A DNA stretch of 9,142 nt from positions 1 through 9,142 of the forward strand of contig CALAEU010000023.1 in assembly GCA_937891215.1 (NCBI GenBank). The letters run 5' to 3'. The stretch comes from an uncultured Clostridia bacterium (GTDB lineage: Bacteria > Bacillota_A > Clostridia > Oscillospirales > Acutalibacteraceae). A program made the translations under genes and the position numbers. Below, in pieces: positions 1 to 7,058 of this stretch. Position 1 is the stretch's first letter, and every line of letters begins with the position of its first letter. The notes under the pieces are model-generated. The model saw only the letters and a list, made by a program, of their open reading frames with translations. It was not told where the DNA came from and searched no databases.

Positions 1-8
1 CGCTCACT

Positions 9-1466
9 CTATTTTGCTAACATATTTAGTAATTTTAAATTCTGTTCAAATGTTACTAAATCTGTATTCTCATCAATCACAACGAGTTCTGTACCTGTAA
101 ACTTTGCGAAAAGTCTAATATCTTCAACTGTGAGACAAGTTGAAACTACTGCGTGGTGAGCACCACCTGCATAAATCCACGCTGCCGCACCTGTTTTGAA
201 ATCCGGTTTTAATTTCCACATAAGCCTTGCAACTGGAAGTTTTGGCATTTCTTCAGGTTGTTTTACAAGTTCAATTTTTGCACAAATAAGTCTGAAACGA
301 TTACCCATATCAACTAAAGAAACTGCAACACCCTCACCTTTTATGCTATCAAACACAAGTCTTGCAGGTGCTTCTTTGCCACCGATTGAAAGTGGGTGCA
401 CCTGAATTTTGGGTTTAGTTTCAGCAAATACTGGTGAAACTTCTAACATATGTGAAGCGAGTTCTAACTCTTCACCATCTGTTAAATCATAAGTATAATC
501 TTCTGTAAAGCCCGTTGCACCAGACTTACCTTCTGCCATTTTTGAAAGTACTGCACCTAAAGCAGAAGTTTTATAATCACCCTCAGGACCAAATCCTACA
601 CCATTTTTCATAATATTCTGAACTGCAAGTCCCGGTAATTGTTTTAATCCGTGCAAATCCTCAAAAGTATCTGTAAATGCACTTATATTGTTTTTATTAA
701 GGAATTTTTCGAGTGCAACTTCATATTTTGCCTGTTCTTTAACTGAGTCAATATTATCAGTATCCATTATGTACAAAGATTTGTATTCATTTATTTTAGA
801 TTCAATTTCAGATTCAGTTACTTCGTTTATAATATCAACTAAATCACCTATGCCGTAGTAATTTACACTCCAACCAAAGTGAATTTCACTTTCTACTCTG
901 TCACCATCAGTAACTGCAACATCACGCATATTGTTACCGAACATAGCAACGCGCATACTTTTAGAAAAATCTATAGTTTTTGCTACAGATGAAAATGCTC
1001 TGATTTTCTCAATAACACTTTCATTTTTGTAGTAGCCTACAACAACTTCACGATTTATGTTAAGTCGTGTACAGATAAACCCGAACTCTCTGTCACCGTG
1101 TGCAGACTGGTTAAGATTCATAAAATCCATATCTATACTGTCGTAAGGTAATTTTTCGTTATACTGAGTATGTAAATGGAGCATTGGTTTTTGTAAACTC
1201 TGTAAAGCTCTAATCCACATTTTTGCAGGTGAAAATGTATGCATCCACATAATAACACCTACACATTCTTTATCACTATTTACTTTTGCACAAGCATCAA
1301 CCGCTTCATTTGCATTTCTTATAATAGGTAAAGCTTTAACTTCTACAGTATCGCTTAATTTATCATTAAGAAATGACGCCATCTGGTAGCCGTCATTCTG
1401 TGCCTGTTTTAATGTTTCATCACCATATAAATCCTGACTACCGATTAAAAAATAAAGTTTTTTCAT
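9..1466 (-). CDS. araA: L-arabinose isomerase
   Basis: Converts L-arabinose to L-ribulose, the first cytoplasmic step of arabinose catabolism. The 485-aa product is close to the usual length of about 500. It opens with the family N-terminus (FLIGSQDLYG, residues 6-15) and keeps WMHTFSPAKMW (74-84). The metal and catalytic residues of the family are recognisable: E295 in GPEGD, E322 in TEDYTY, H339 in SHMLEV and H437/H438 in GGAHH. I chose the ATG at 1466 because AAAGGAG lies 8 nt upstream. The frame stays open upstream to another ATG at 1541, but those 25 extra codons lie across the promoter and are hydrophobic, unlike any AraA. No araB or araD is adjacent, and the window ends 8 nt past the stop, so a downstream operon partner cannot be excluded. 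Identification is firm. Confidence 0.97.
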   Translation of the reverse strand: MKKLYFLIGSQDLYGDETLKQAQNDGYQMASFLNDKLSDTVEVKALPIIRNANEAVDACAKVNSDKECVGVIMWMHTFSPAKMWIRALQSLQKPMLHLHTQYNEKLPYDSIDMDFMNLNQSAHGDREFGFICTRLNINREVVVGYYKNESVIEKIRAFSSVAKTIDFSKSMRVAMFGNNMRDVAVTDGDRVESEIHFGWSVNYYGIGDLVDIINEVTESEIESKINEYKSLYIMDTDNIDSVKEQAKYEVALEKFLNKNNISAFTDTFEDLHGLKQLPGLAVQNIMKNGVGFGPEGDYKTSALGAVLSKMAEGKSGATGFTEDYTYDLTDGEELELASHMLEVSPVFAETKPKIQVHPLSIGGKEAPARLVFDSIKGEGVAVSLVDMGNRFRLICAKIELVKQPEEMPKLPVARLMWKLKPDFKTGAAAWIYAGGAHHAVVSTCLTVEDIRLFAKFTGTELVVIDENTDLVTFEQNLKLLNMLAK

Positions 1467-1474
1467 AACCTGAG

Positions 1475-1481
1475 CTCCTTT
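1475..1481 (-). promoter_or_regulatory. araA ribosome binding site that fixes the start codon
   Basis: On the minus strand this reads AAAGGAG, 8 nt before the ATG at 1466. It decides for the 485-aa product over the upstream in-frame ATG at 1541. Confidence 0.9.
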
Positions 1482-1497
1482 ATTGAAATATAACTGA

Positions 1498-1526
1498 ATT
1501 ATAACACAAACAAAAATAAATGTCCA
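1498..1526 (-). promoter_or_regulatory. araA sigma-A-type promoter
   Basis: On the minus strand, TGGACA (1526-1521) is followed by exactly 17 nt and then TATAAT (1503-1498). That is 5/6 and 6/6 matches to the vegetative consensus. The predicted transcription start near 1491 leaves a leader of about 25 nt containing the AAAGGAG site. I saw no clear AraR-like or cre-like operator in the leader, so regulation cannot be read from it. Confidence 0.8.
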
Positions 1527-1547
1527 TAAATTATATCTCATAAAGAA

Positions 1548-1576
1548 TTGTAATAATTAAAACATTATGATATAAT
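1548..1576 (+). promoter_or_regulatory. Promoter of the AIM24-glycosyltransferase operon
   Basis: TTGTAA (1548-1553), a 17-nt spacer and TATAAT (1571-1576) match 4/6 and 6/6 to the vegetative consensus. Transcription would begin near 1583, about 30 nt before the first start codon. It is divergent from the araA promoter, with the two -35 boxes about 20 nt apart. Confidence 0.75.
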
Positions 1577-1578
1577 TA

Positions 1579-1597
1579 CTGTATATTTAAAATACAG
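1579..1597 (+). promoter_or_regulatory. Inverted repeat at the transcription start of the operon
   Basis: CTGTAT (1579-1584) and ATACAG (1592-1597) are perfect inverted arms around a 7-nt A/T loop. The repeat begins 2 nt after the -10 box and covers the predicted start point. That is where a repressor operator would sit, though it could also form a weak 5'-leader hairpin or be chance in A/T-rich DNA. Confidence 0.35.
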
Positions 1598-1612
1598 AAA
1601 CGGGGTTTTATT

Positions 1613-2338
1613 ATGATACGTTATAAAATTGAGGGCGACAACTTACCAGTTGTTATTTGTTATCCAGAAGCTGGTCAGACTTTAATGACTGAAGCAGGTG
1701 CTATGAGTTGGATGAGTCCTAACATTCAAATGGATACAAATTCAGGTGGTGGAATAAAAAAAGCGTTAGGCAGAATGTTTGCCGGTGAATCACTTTTTAT
1801 GAATGAATTCACACCAAGAAACGGAACTGGAACTATAGCATTTGCATCAAGTTTTCCTGGTTCAATTATTCCTTACGAAGTTTCACCGGGCAATGGAATC
1901 ATTGTGCAGAAACACAGCTTTTTAGCTATGGAAAAAGGTCTTGACCTTTCTATTTTCTTTCAGAAAAAATTAGGTAAAGGTTTCTTTGGTGGCGAAGGCT
2001 TTATTATGAATAAAATAAGTGGTAGCGGTATTGTTTTCATTGAAATTGATGGTTACTGCAAAGAATACACTTTAAACGACAATGAAAGTATTATTGTTGA
2101 TACCGGTTACCTTGCAGCTATGAGCGAAACCTGTACTATGGATATTGAAGCGGTTCAGGGTGCTAAAAACATCTTTTTAGGCGGAATGGGACTTTTCCAC
2201 ACTAAAGTTACTGGTCCTGGTAAAGTTTACCTTCAGACAATGCCTATTATTAAAACTGCAAAGGCTATTGAGCCATATTTAACATTTCCTACTACTGATG
2301 GAAATGGTAGCGGAATTAACATTCGTTTAGGAGATTAA
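1613..2338 (+). CDS. AIM24 / TIGR00266 family protein
   Basis: This 241-aa soluble protein matches the TIGR00266/AIM24 (old DUF124) family by its pattern. It has a beta-rich fold full of Gly turns, an N-terminal stretch around EAGAMSWMSPNI (27-38), a GGGIKKALGRMFAGES segment (45-60), and a second half around KISGSGIVFIEIDG (134-147) and VDTGYLAAM (162-170). The length is usual for the family. Bacterial members have no settled biochemical role; the name comes from a yeast mitochondrial protein needed for inner-membrane organisation. No signal peptide or membrane helix is seen. The start has GGGG 7 nt upstream. It is the first gene of the five-gene operon, and its stop is separated by 1 nt from the next ATG, implying translational coupling. 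Confidence 0.88.
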   Translation: MIRYKIEGDNLPVVICYPEAGQTLMTEAGAMSWMSPNIQMDTNSGGGIKKALGRMFAGESLFMNEFTPRNGTGTIAFASSFPGSIIPYEVSPGNGIIVQKHSFLAMEKGLDLSIFFQKKLGKGFFGGEGFIMNKISGSGIVFIEIDGYCKEYTLNDNESIIVDTGYLAAMSETCTMDIEAVQGAKNIFLGGMGLFHTKVTGPGKVYLQTMPIIKTAKAIEPYLTFPTTDGNGSGINIRLGD

Positions 2339-2339
2339 A

Positions 2340-3233
2340 ATGCAACCTTTAGTAAGTGTTATTGTAGCAACATATAAACGAGATGAAATACTTTTAAGAG
2401 CGTTAAATTCACTTGCTGCACAAACCTATAAAAATTTTGAAATCATTTTAGTGAATGATAATGCTGATAACAATTGGAATTCACGAGTTTCGGAGGTAGT
2501 TAAAAAATTCAAGTCAGATTATCCTGAAATCACATTGAATTACATTGTAAACGAAACAAATCAGGGTTCTGCCAAAACAAGAAATATCGGTATAGATGCG
2601 TCAACTGGTGAATTTATTACGTTTCTTGATGATGATGATATTTATTTACCAGAAAACATTGAAAAGCAAATTGAAAATATGCTTTCAACAAATGCAGATT
2701 TTGGAATAACTGACCTTAATATGTTTTACGATGATGAAACTGTTTGCGAAAAAAGAACCCGAGGTTTTATTAAATCGACAAAAAAAGAAGATTTAATAAA
2801 ATACCATTTAATGCACCATTTAGCTGGTACAGACACTATGATTTTTAAAAAAGATTACTTAGTAAAAATAGGCAAATTTGACCCTATTGATGTTGGCGAT
2901 GAATTTTATTTAATGTTCAAAGCAATTGAAAACGGTGGTAAATTTACATATTTAAAAGGTTGTTTTATAAAAGCCTATGTTCACAAAGGTGAAGGGGGAC
3001 TTTCAAGCGGAGACGGTAAAATCGATGGTGAAAACCGTCTTCACGAGTTCAAAAAGAAATATTTTGACCGTCTTTCAAAGAATGAAATAAAATATATTTT
3101 AACTCGTCACTACTCTGTAATTGCATTTGCGGAGTTAAGAAGGAATCGTTTATCTGCATTTTTGGTAAATGCTTTAAAGGCATTTCTTACTTCCCCTTTA
3201 AACTGTTTAAAAATTCTCAAGGAGCATTCGTAA
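2340..3233 (+). CDS. Family 2 glycosyltransferase
   Basis: A 297-aa GT-A fold enzyme expected to transfer a sugar from a nucleotide-sugar donor in the cytoplasm or at the inner membrane face. The nucleotide-binding half is classical: VSVIVATYKR (5-14), AQTYKNFEIILVND (27-40, with the donor-binding Asp at 40), NQGSAKTRNIGI (74-85), and the metal-binding DDDD at 97-100 within FITFLDDDD. GDEFY (186-190) is at the position expected for the catalytic base region. No obvious transmembrane anchor is present; the C-terminus (271-290) is mildly hydrophobic and may be membrane-associating. AGGAG overlaps the end of the preceding gene, 6 nt before this ATG. Donor and acceptor cannot be read from the sequence. 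Confidence 0.92.
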   Translation: MQPLVSVIVATYKRDEILLRALNSLAAQTYKNFEIILVNDNADNNWNSRVSEVVKKFKSDYPEITLNYIVNETNQGSAKTRNIGIDASTGEFITFLDDDDIYLPENIEKQIENMLSTNADFGITDLNMFYDDETVCEKRTRGFIKSTKKEDLIKYHLMHHLAGTDTMIFKKDYLVKIGKFDPIDVGDEFYLMFKAIENGGKFTYLKGCFIKAYVHKGEGGLSSGDGKIDGENRLHEFKKKYFDRLSKNEIKYILTRHYSVIAFAELRRNRLSAFLVNALKAFLTSPLNCLKILKEHS

Positions 3234-3236
3234 TCA

Positions 3237-4037
3237 ATGAAAATTGAAGTTTTAGTTTCTACTATGCATCAGAAAAATACTGATTTAATAAATAAAATGA
3301 ATCTAAAAACTGATGCAATTATTATAAATCAGACTGATAACTCTGATTATAAAGAGCTTTCAATAAATGATAACAAAGTGCGTATGTTTTCATTTAATGA
3401 ACGCGGTGTTGGTCTCAGCAGAAACTCTGCTTTAATGCGTTCAGACGCAGATATATGTGTACTCGCTGACGATGATATGGTATTTTGCGATGATTACGAA
3501 GAAACTGTAAAAACTGCTTTCAAAGACAATCCTGAAGCAGATTTGATAATATTCAATTTAATTGAGGATGAAAAGAGTTTAAACAGACAAAACACAACAA
3601 TTACTAAAATAAACATTCTGAATTATATGAATTATGGTGCCGCAAGAATTGCTTTTAAACGCAAAGCGGTGTCATACAACGGAATTACATTTAATTTGAA
3701 TTTTGGTGGCGGTGCATCTCACCAATGTGGTGAAGATACATTATTTTTAAGGGATTGCTTAAAAAAAGAGCTAAATATAATAGCGGTACCACAGGCAATT
3801 GCCGAATTAAAAGATGAGCGTGACTCAACCTGGTTTAAGGGTTATGATGAAAAATACTTTTTTGACAAAGGCATTGTACTCTCACTCGCTCACCCTGTTT
3901 TAGCAAAACCGTTTTCTCTTTATTTAACATTAAGACATAACGAATACACCGAAAACGGAATGAGCAAAAAAGCGGTTTACAAAGAGATTTGTAAAGGTAT
4001 AAAATTTGTAAAAGATAAGGAATACAAAAAGGTTTAG
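3237..4037 (+). CDS. Second GT-A/family-2-like glycosyltransferase
   Basis: This 266-aa protein is more divergent than its neighbour. The first strand and helix (IEVLVSTMHQKN, 3-14) are followed by a short nucleotide-binding region and then ERGVGLSRNSAL (55-66), equivalent to the usual GxxxARN segment. ICVLADDDMVF (73-83) carries the DDD metal-binding motif at 78-80. GGGASHQCGEDTLFLRDC (157-174) ends in the GED that often marks the acceptor and catalytic-base site in GT2 enzymes. No transmembrane helix is visible. AAGGAG lies 12 nt before the ATG, a slightly long spacing, and the gene starts 3 nt after the preceding stop. It presumably acts in the same glycan pathway as the upstream enzyme, either as two successive transferases or on a shared acceptor. 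Confidence 0.85.
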   Translation: MKIEVLVSTMHQKNTDLINKMNLKTDAIIINQTDNSDYKELSINDNKVRMFSFNERGVGLSRNSALMRSDADICVLADDDMVFCDDYEETVKTAFKDNPEADLIIFNLIEDEKSLNRQNTTITKINILNYMNYGAARIAFKRKAVSYNGITFNLNFGGGASHQCGEDTLFLRDCLKKELNIIAVPQAIAELKDERDSTWFKGYDEKYFFDKGIVLSLAHPVLAKPFSLYLTLRHNEYTENGMSKKAVYKEICKGIKFVKDKEYKKV

Positions 4038-4041
4038 TTTT

Positions 4042-5262
4042 ATGAAAAATTCTCTCTCAAAACGTTGGTTGTTTTTAGGTGTCGGCGTTTTTACAATGCT
4101 TTTTTCAGGTGTGCTTTACGCCTGGTCAATTTTAAAAATACCATTTAAAGAATCATTTAATTTCAGCGATTCAACACTTGCTTTTAACTTTACATTAACA
4201 ATGTGTTTCTTCTGCCTTGGTGCATTCTTTGGCAGTTTAATATGTAAAAAAGCTGGTCCTAAAATCACACTTATAATTTCGGGTGTTTTAGTTGCACTCG
4301 GTTTTATTTCAACAGGATTTTTAAATGAATCAACTCCGCACACATTGTTATACCTTACTTACGGTATTTTGGCGGGTACAGGCATTGGTATTGCTTATAA
4401 TGTTGTAGTTTCAACAGTTTGTGCGTGGTTCCCTGACAAAAAGGGGCTTTGCTCAGGCTCACTTATGATGGGTTTTGGGGTAAGTACATTACTTTTAGGT
4501 AATATTATAAGTATTCTTTTTGAAAATGAATCTTTTGGTTTCAGTAAAACTTACATAACATTAGGGTTAGTAATTGGTGTTGTAATTACACTCTCTGGTA
4601 TTATTCTGAAAAGACCTGACAGTAACACAGTATTCCCTGCACCCAAAACAAAAAAATCTGCTTCAAAAGAGAATTTTGAAACGCGCGATTTTACAACAAA
4701 AGAAATGCTTAAAAGTTTCACTTTCTGGAGAGCTTTCATTTGTATGGCATTTATTACCGCAGTCGGTAACACAGTTATAAGTTTTGCAAGAGATTTAATG
4801 CTTTCAGTTGATGCAATACCAACACTTGCAACTACATTAGTTGGTGTTCTTTCGGTTTTTAACGGCATTGGCAGAATAATTACAGGTGCGTTTTACGATG
4901 CTTTAGGCAGAAGAACAACAATGATTTCTGCAAATGTTTTAACCATTGTAGCGGCTGGTGTTACACTTATTGGGGTTATAGTTCACTCATTGCCGATGTG
5001 CATTGTAGGGCTTTGCCTTACAGGTATTTCTTACGGCTCCTGCCCTACTGTTACTTCTGCATTTTCAGCATCGTTTTACGGACAAAAGCATTTTTCAACA
5101 AATTACAGTTTAACAAACTTTAATTTAATAGTTGCTTCATTTATTGCAACATTCAGCAACTCGTTACTGATTTCGACTGGTAGTTATGTAGCACCATTTA
5201 TATTATTGCTTATATTGGCAGTTAGCGCTATGGGGCTTAATCTAAGCATAAAAAGACCTTAG
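4042..5262 (+). CDS. MFS transporter, oxalate/formate antiporter (OFA)-like
   Basis: A 406-aa polytopic membrane protein with about 12 hydrophobic helices in two halves, split by a polar loop at about 191-228. OFA-type signatures are visible: LYAWSI in helix 1 (25-30), GTGIGIAYN (112-120), AWFPDKKGLCSG (128-139), the interdomain-like GRIITGAFYDALGRR (277-291) and YGSCPTVTSAFSASFYGQKHF starting at 331. The family covers small-carboxylate exchangers (oxalate, formate, pyruvate-type) and many members of unknown substrate. I cannot see the paired basic residues that define OxlT, so oxalate specificity should not be assumed. The start has AAAAAGG 9 nt upstream and lies 4 nt after the preceding stop. 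Being fourth in a glycosyltransferase operon is unusual; it may export or import a metabolite linked to that pathway. Confidence 0.88.
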   Translation: MKNSLSKRWLFLGVGVFTMLFSGVLYAWSILKIPFKESFNFSDSTLAFNFTLTMCFFCLGAFFGSLICKKAGPKITLIISGVLVALGFISTGFLNESTPHTLLYLTYGILAGTGIGIAYNVVVSTVCAWFPDKKGLCSGSLMMGFGVSTLLLGNIISILFENESFGFSKTYITLGLVIGVVITLSGIILKRPDSNTVFPAPKTKKSASKENFETRDFTTKEMLKSFTFWRAFICMAFITAVGNTVISFARDLMLSVDAIPTLATTLVGVLSVFNGIGRIITGAFYDALGRRTTMISANVLTIVAAGVTLIGVIVHSLPMCIVGLCLTGISYGSCPTVTSAFSASFYGQKHFSTNYSLTNFNLIVASFIATFSNSLLISTGSYVAPFILLLILAVSAMGLNLSIKRP

Positions 5263-5273
5263 GAGATTAAATT

Positions 5274-5603
5274 ATGGAAAACAATATAATAAAAATACCA
5301 CCATATAACTGGTTTATAAACAAAAGCGATAACAAACCTGTTACTAATATTTATTCTGGTTCTTGCGACACAGAATATAATAAAGGGGCAGCACACTTAA
5401 AAACATTCAATTATAAAGTTTATGTTGTTGATGTTGGCACAGAAACTGCACGATTTGTTGCAGAATGTTACTCTGTAGACCCTTGGAATGACGGATATAA
5501 AAAAGAAGACATTGGTAACAAAGAAGCCTCTTGCTCTGATGATGGTTTAATAGAGCTTAATGACTGGTTAAATGAAGAACACAAAAAATTTTATACCAAA
5601 TAA
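5274..5603 (+). CDS. Uncharacterised 109-aa protein
   Basis: I do not recognise this protein. It is soluble-looking and acidic, without signal peptide or membrane helix. The middle (47-66, YKVYVVDVGTETARFVAECY) reads like two beta strands. Aromatic residues are frequent (IPPYNWFINK near the N-terminus, DPWNDGY at 69-75) and there are three cysteines (31, 65, 87). The C-terminus (GLIELNDWLNEEHKKF) is probably a helix. The gene is surely translated: AGGAG sits 8 nt before the ATG and overlaps the stop of the transporter gene. As last gene of the operon it may act with the transporter or the AIM24 protein, but there is no direct evidence. Confidence 0.8.
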   Translation: MENNIIKIPPYNWFINKSDNKPVTNIYSGSCDTEYNKGAAHLKTFNYKVYVVDVGTETARFVAECYSVDPWNDGYKKEDIGNKEASCSDDGLIELNDWLNEEHKKFYTK

Positions 5604-5614
5604 TGAAATAACAT

Positions 5615-5662
5615 CCCACCTTTTATATTACAATACTATAGAATTGTAATATAAAAGGTGGG
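5615..5662. terminator. Perfect 20-bp stem between convergent genes
   Basis: Arms 5615-5634 and 5643-5662 are perfectly complementary around an 8-nt loop. The outer six pairs are CCCACC/GGTGGG and the rest is A/T-rich. It begins 11 nt after the stop of the last plus-strand operon gene and lies 32 nt past the acyltransferase stop on the other strand. It is therefore placed to end transcription from both sides. Neither side has a strong T-run straight after the stem, so it may act as a 3'-end-stabilising structure as well as, or instead of, an intrinsic terminator. Confidence 0.6.
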
Positions 5663-5674
5663 CTTGCTTATAGT

Positions 5675-5707
5675 AAAATTTAAATTTCAATAATTTAAAT
5701 TTTTTTT
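5675..5707 (+). terminator. A/T-only hairpin followed by a T-run
   Basis: AAAATTTAAATT (5675-5686) pairs perfectly with 5692-5703 around a 5-nt loop, and T continues to 5707. On the plus strand this is a second, weak terminator-like element behind the strong hairpin. The right arm contains the acyltransferase stop codon (5695-5697). Because it is purely A/T its stability is low. Confidence 0.35.
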
Positions 5708-6705
5708 GATATTGCTTTCTTAGAAATTTTGTTAATCACCTGATTAATTATAATTGAAAATACAGTTGATGCAATACAAACAAGTATCGGATGTATCATT
5801 TGAATAAAAACAGAATCGTAATTGATATTTAATAATTTACTATATCCAATATTTACAGCATAAGATATCATTATATGGAATATATAAATGTATGTACTAC
5901 AACCTTCTATCATTTTTAATATGTTCGGATACTTATTATCCGCATATTTAATAGACCAAACAACTGGTGCAACCAAAATAAGTAAGGACCCAAGATATAA
6001 TTCTTTCCTTTCAAAGAAATATCTTGATAGTAATGTTTCAACAACACCGATTATCCCCAAAATGAAAACTATATAATTTGGTACAAGAAATAATTTATCC
6101 TTATATTTTCTTATAATTAATCCAAGTCCAAAAAATGGTATCCCCATTAATACAAAATTCCGAATAAATTGAACAGGAATAAATACACCAAACGCAGAAA
6201 GACCTTCCCCTAAAACTAAATTCACTATCAAAAGTATTATTGATACTAAAAAAACAACTCTTTCTGAAATTTTTATCTTTGTAACAAAATAGTATATTAT
6301 GTAAACATAAAAAATTGCAAGAAGATACCACAAAGGTGATCTATGAACGGGCACATTTAATAATAATAATTCAATTAAATTCTCCGCTTTTGAATACTGT
6401 AATATATAATCAAAAACACCTTGAAAATCTTCATTTAATAAAAGTACAGTCACATCAAAAACAAAAAAACTCGTAACACCTAAAAAAAGAATTCGTAAAA
6501 TGTGAGTAATCTTCTTTTTAATTTTATCAGTTGTACAATTGTACGAATAAAATCCAGATACAACAAAGAAAAATGGAACTGCAAAACGTGCCAAAGCATC
6601 CACAGCCGCACCAATTTTGCCATAGAAACACACATGGATAAATACTACCATATACGATGCAATCAGTTTAAATATTTCAAGTGTAAGATTCTTTTTATTT
6701 TGCAT
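5695..6705 (-). CDS. Acyltransferase 3 family membrane protein
   Basis: A 336-aa polytopic membrane protein of the AT3 family (PF01757), which moves acetyl or other acyl groups onto sugars and envelope polymers such as exopolysaccharide or peptidoglycan. The family pattern is clear: an N-terminal LEIFKLIASYMVVFIHV (9-25) with the conserved His24, then ARFAVPFFFVVSGF (39-52) with Arg40 and the SGF turn. These are followed by HRSPLWYLLAIF (121-132), IRNFVLMGIPFFGLG (181-195) and a late TYIYIFHIM (271-279) with His277. About ten hydrophobic segments are visible; the length is typical. AAAGG about 12 nt upstream is a weak ribosome site, and I could not place a convincing promoter. It converges on the glycosyltransferase operon and is conspicuously A/T-rich and flanked by gene debris, so it is probably accessory or acquired. 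Confidence 0.9.
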   Translation of the reverse strand: MQNKKNLTLEIFKLIASYMVVFIHVCFYGKIGAAVDALARFAVPFFFVVSGFYSYNCTTDKIKKKITHILRILFLGVTSFFVFDVTVLLLNEDFQGVFDYILQYSKAENLIELLLLNVPVHRSPLWYLLAIFYVYIIYYFVTKIKISERVVFLVSIILLIVNLVLGEGLSAFGVFIPVQFIRNFVLMGIPFFGLGLIIRKYKDKLFLVPNYIVFILGIIGVVETLLSRYFFERKELYLGSLLILVAPVVWSIKYADNKYPNILKMIEGCSTYIYIFHIMISYAVNIGYSKLLNINYDSVFIQMIHPILVCIASTVFSIIINQVINKISKKAISKKI

Positions 6706-6753
6706 TTAAATCACAACCTTTTATATAATCCTAATGAAATATCACTCAATTTT

Positions 6754-6961
6754 TTACTGTATTATTTCCTGGTTTTCAATACTATACTTTAAAATCAAGT
6801 TGATTAATTCATTTCTTAAATGATTACTTTCCTTTGAAATTCGATCTAACTCGTTCAGAATATCTTCTCTTATTTGTACAGATATAAATTTTTATCACCA
6901 TATTCAGCACTTTTTTAATTCCCAAAATTCACATTCCACTGTATATTACTTTTTTAGTCAT
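6754..6961 (-). pseudogene. Decayed ribbon-helix-helix (CopG-like) gene
   Basis: Reading minus-strand from 6885 to the TAA at 6754-6756 gives 43 codons: ISVQIREDILNELDRIS, then KESNHLRNELINLILKYS, then IENQEIIQ. A beta strand followed by two helices with this spacing is the RHH DNA-binding pattern of CopG/antitoxin-type repressors. There is no start codon: the frame hits TAA at 6892-6894. The adjacent frame upstream reads KSAEYGDKNLY, which would join naturally to ISVQIRED if one frame change were removed. That frame itself has a stop after NVNFGN. A third frame begins MTKKVIYSGM at 6961. So several frameshifts or stops appear to have broken a gene of about 65-70 codons. This debris fills much of the 353-nt stretch between the acyltransferase and the SpoVT-like ORF; no other gene is seen there. 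Confidence 0.5.
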
Positions 6962-6996
6962 TATAACATATTTAATTTCAAATGTAAATTCATACA

Positions 6997-7025
6997 GTAT
7001 ATTTTCCCTTTAATCACAAATACTA
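6997..7025 (+). promoter_or_regulatory. Possible sporulation (sigma-G-like) promoter before the SpoVT fragment
   Basis: GTATA (6997-7001), 17 nt, then AATACTA (7019-7025). This resembles the forespore sigma-G pattern (GHATR, about 18 nt, CATWHTA) with one mismatch and a spacer one base short. spoVT is known in Bacillus subtilis to be sigma-G dependent, which makes the match attractive. In such A/T-rich DNA it may still be chance. Confidence 0.3.
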
Positions 7026-7058
7026 ACAACATAATTTGATATTAAGGAGAAGATATAT

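Noticed and set aside
196..405. Plus-strand 69-codon frame inside araA
   Set aside because: It lies antisense to a well-conserved enzyme and has no ribosome site or recognisable motif.
1467..1541. A 25-codon N-terminal extension of araA from an in-frame ATG at 1541
   Set aside because: It overlaps the near-consensus araA promoter, and AAAGGAG sits correctly before the ATG at 1466, where the AraA family N-terminus begins.
4116..4868. Two minus-strand frames (75 and 105 codons) inside the MFS gene
   Set aside because: They are antisense shadows of a conserved membrane protein, with no ribosome sites and no family resemblance.
4042..5262. Calling the MFS gene an oxalate/formate antiporter outright
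   Set aside because: The OFA signatures are present but the basic residues that define oxalate binding in OxlT are not evident, and no oxalate-decarboxylating genes are nearby.
6722..6749. Acyltransferase promoter TTGAGT-16-TATATA on the minus strand
   Set aside because: The predicted start point would fall at or inside the ribosome site, leaving no usable leader, and both boxes match only 4/6.
5888..6792. Several short frames on both strands overlapping the acyltransferase and its upstream region
   Set aside because: The acyltransferase frame carries all the family motifs. The others are Lys/Asn/Ile-rich translations of A/T-rich DNA without ribosome sites.
6706..7058. An active toxin-antitoxin pair around the RHH remnant
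   Set aside because: No toxin-like frame was found on either strand and the RHH frame has no start codon.
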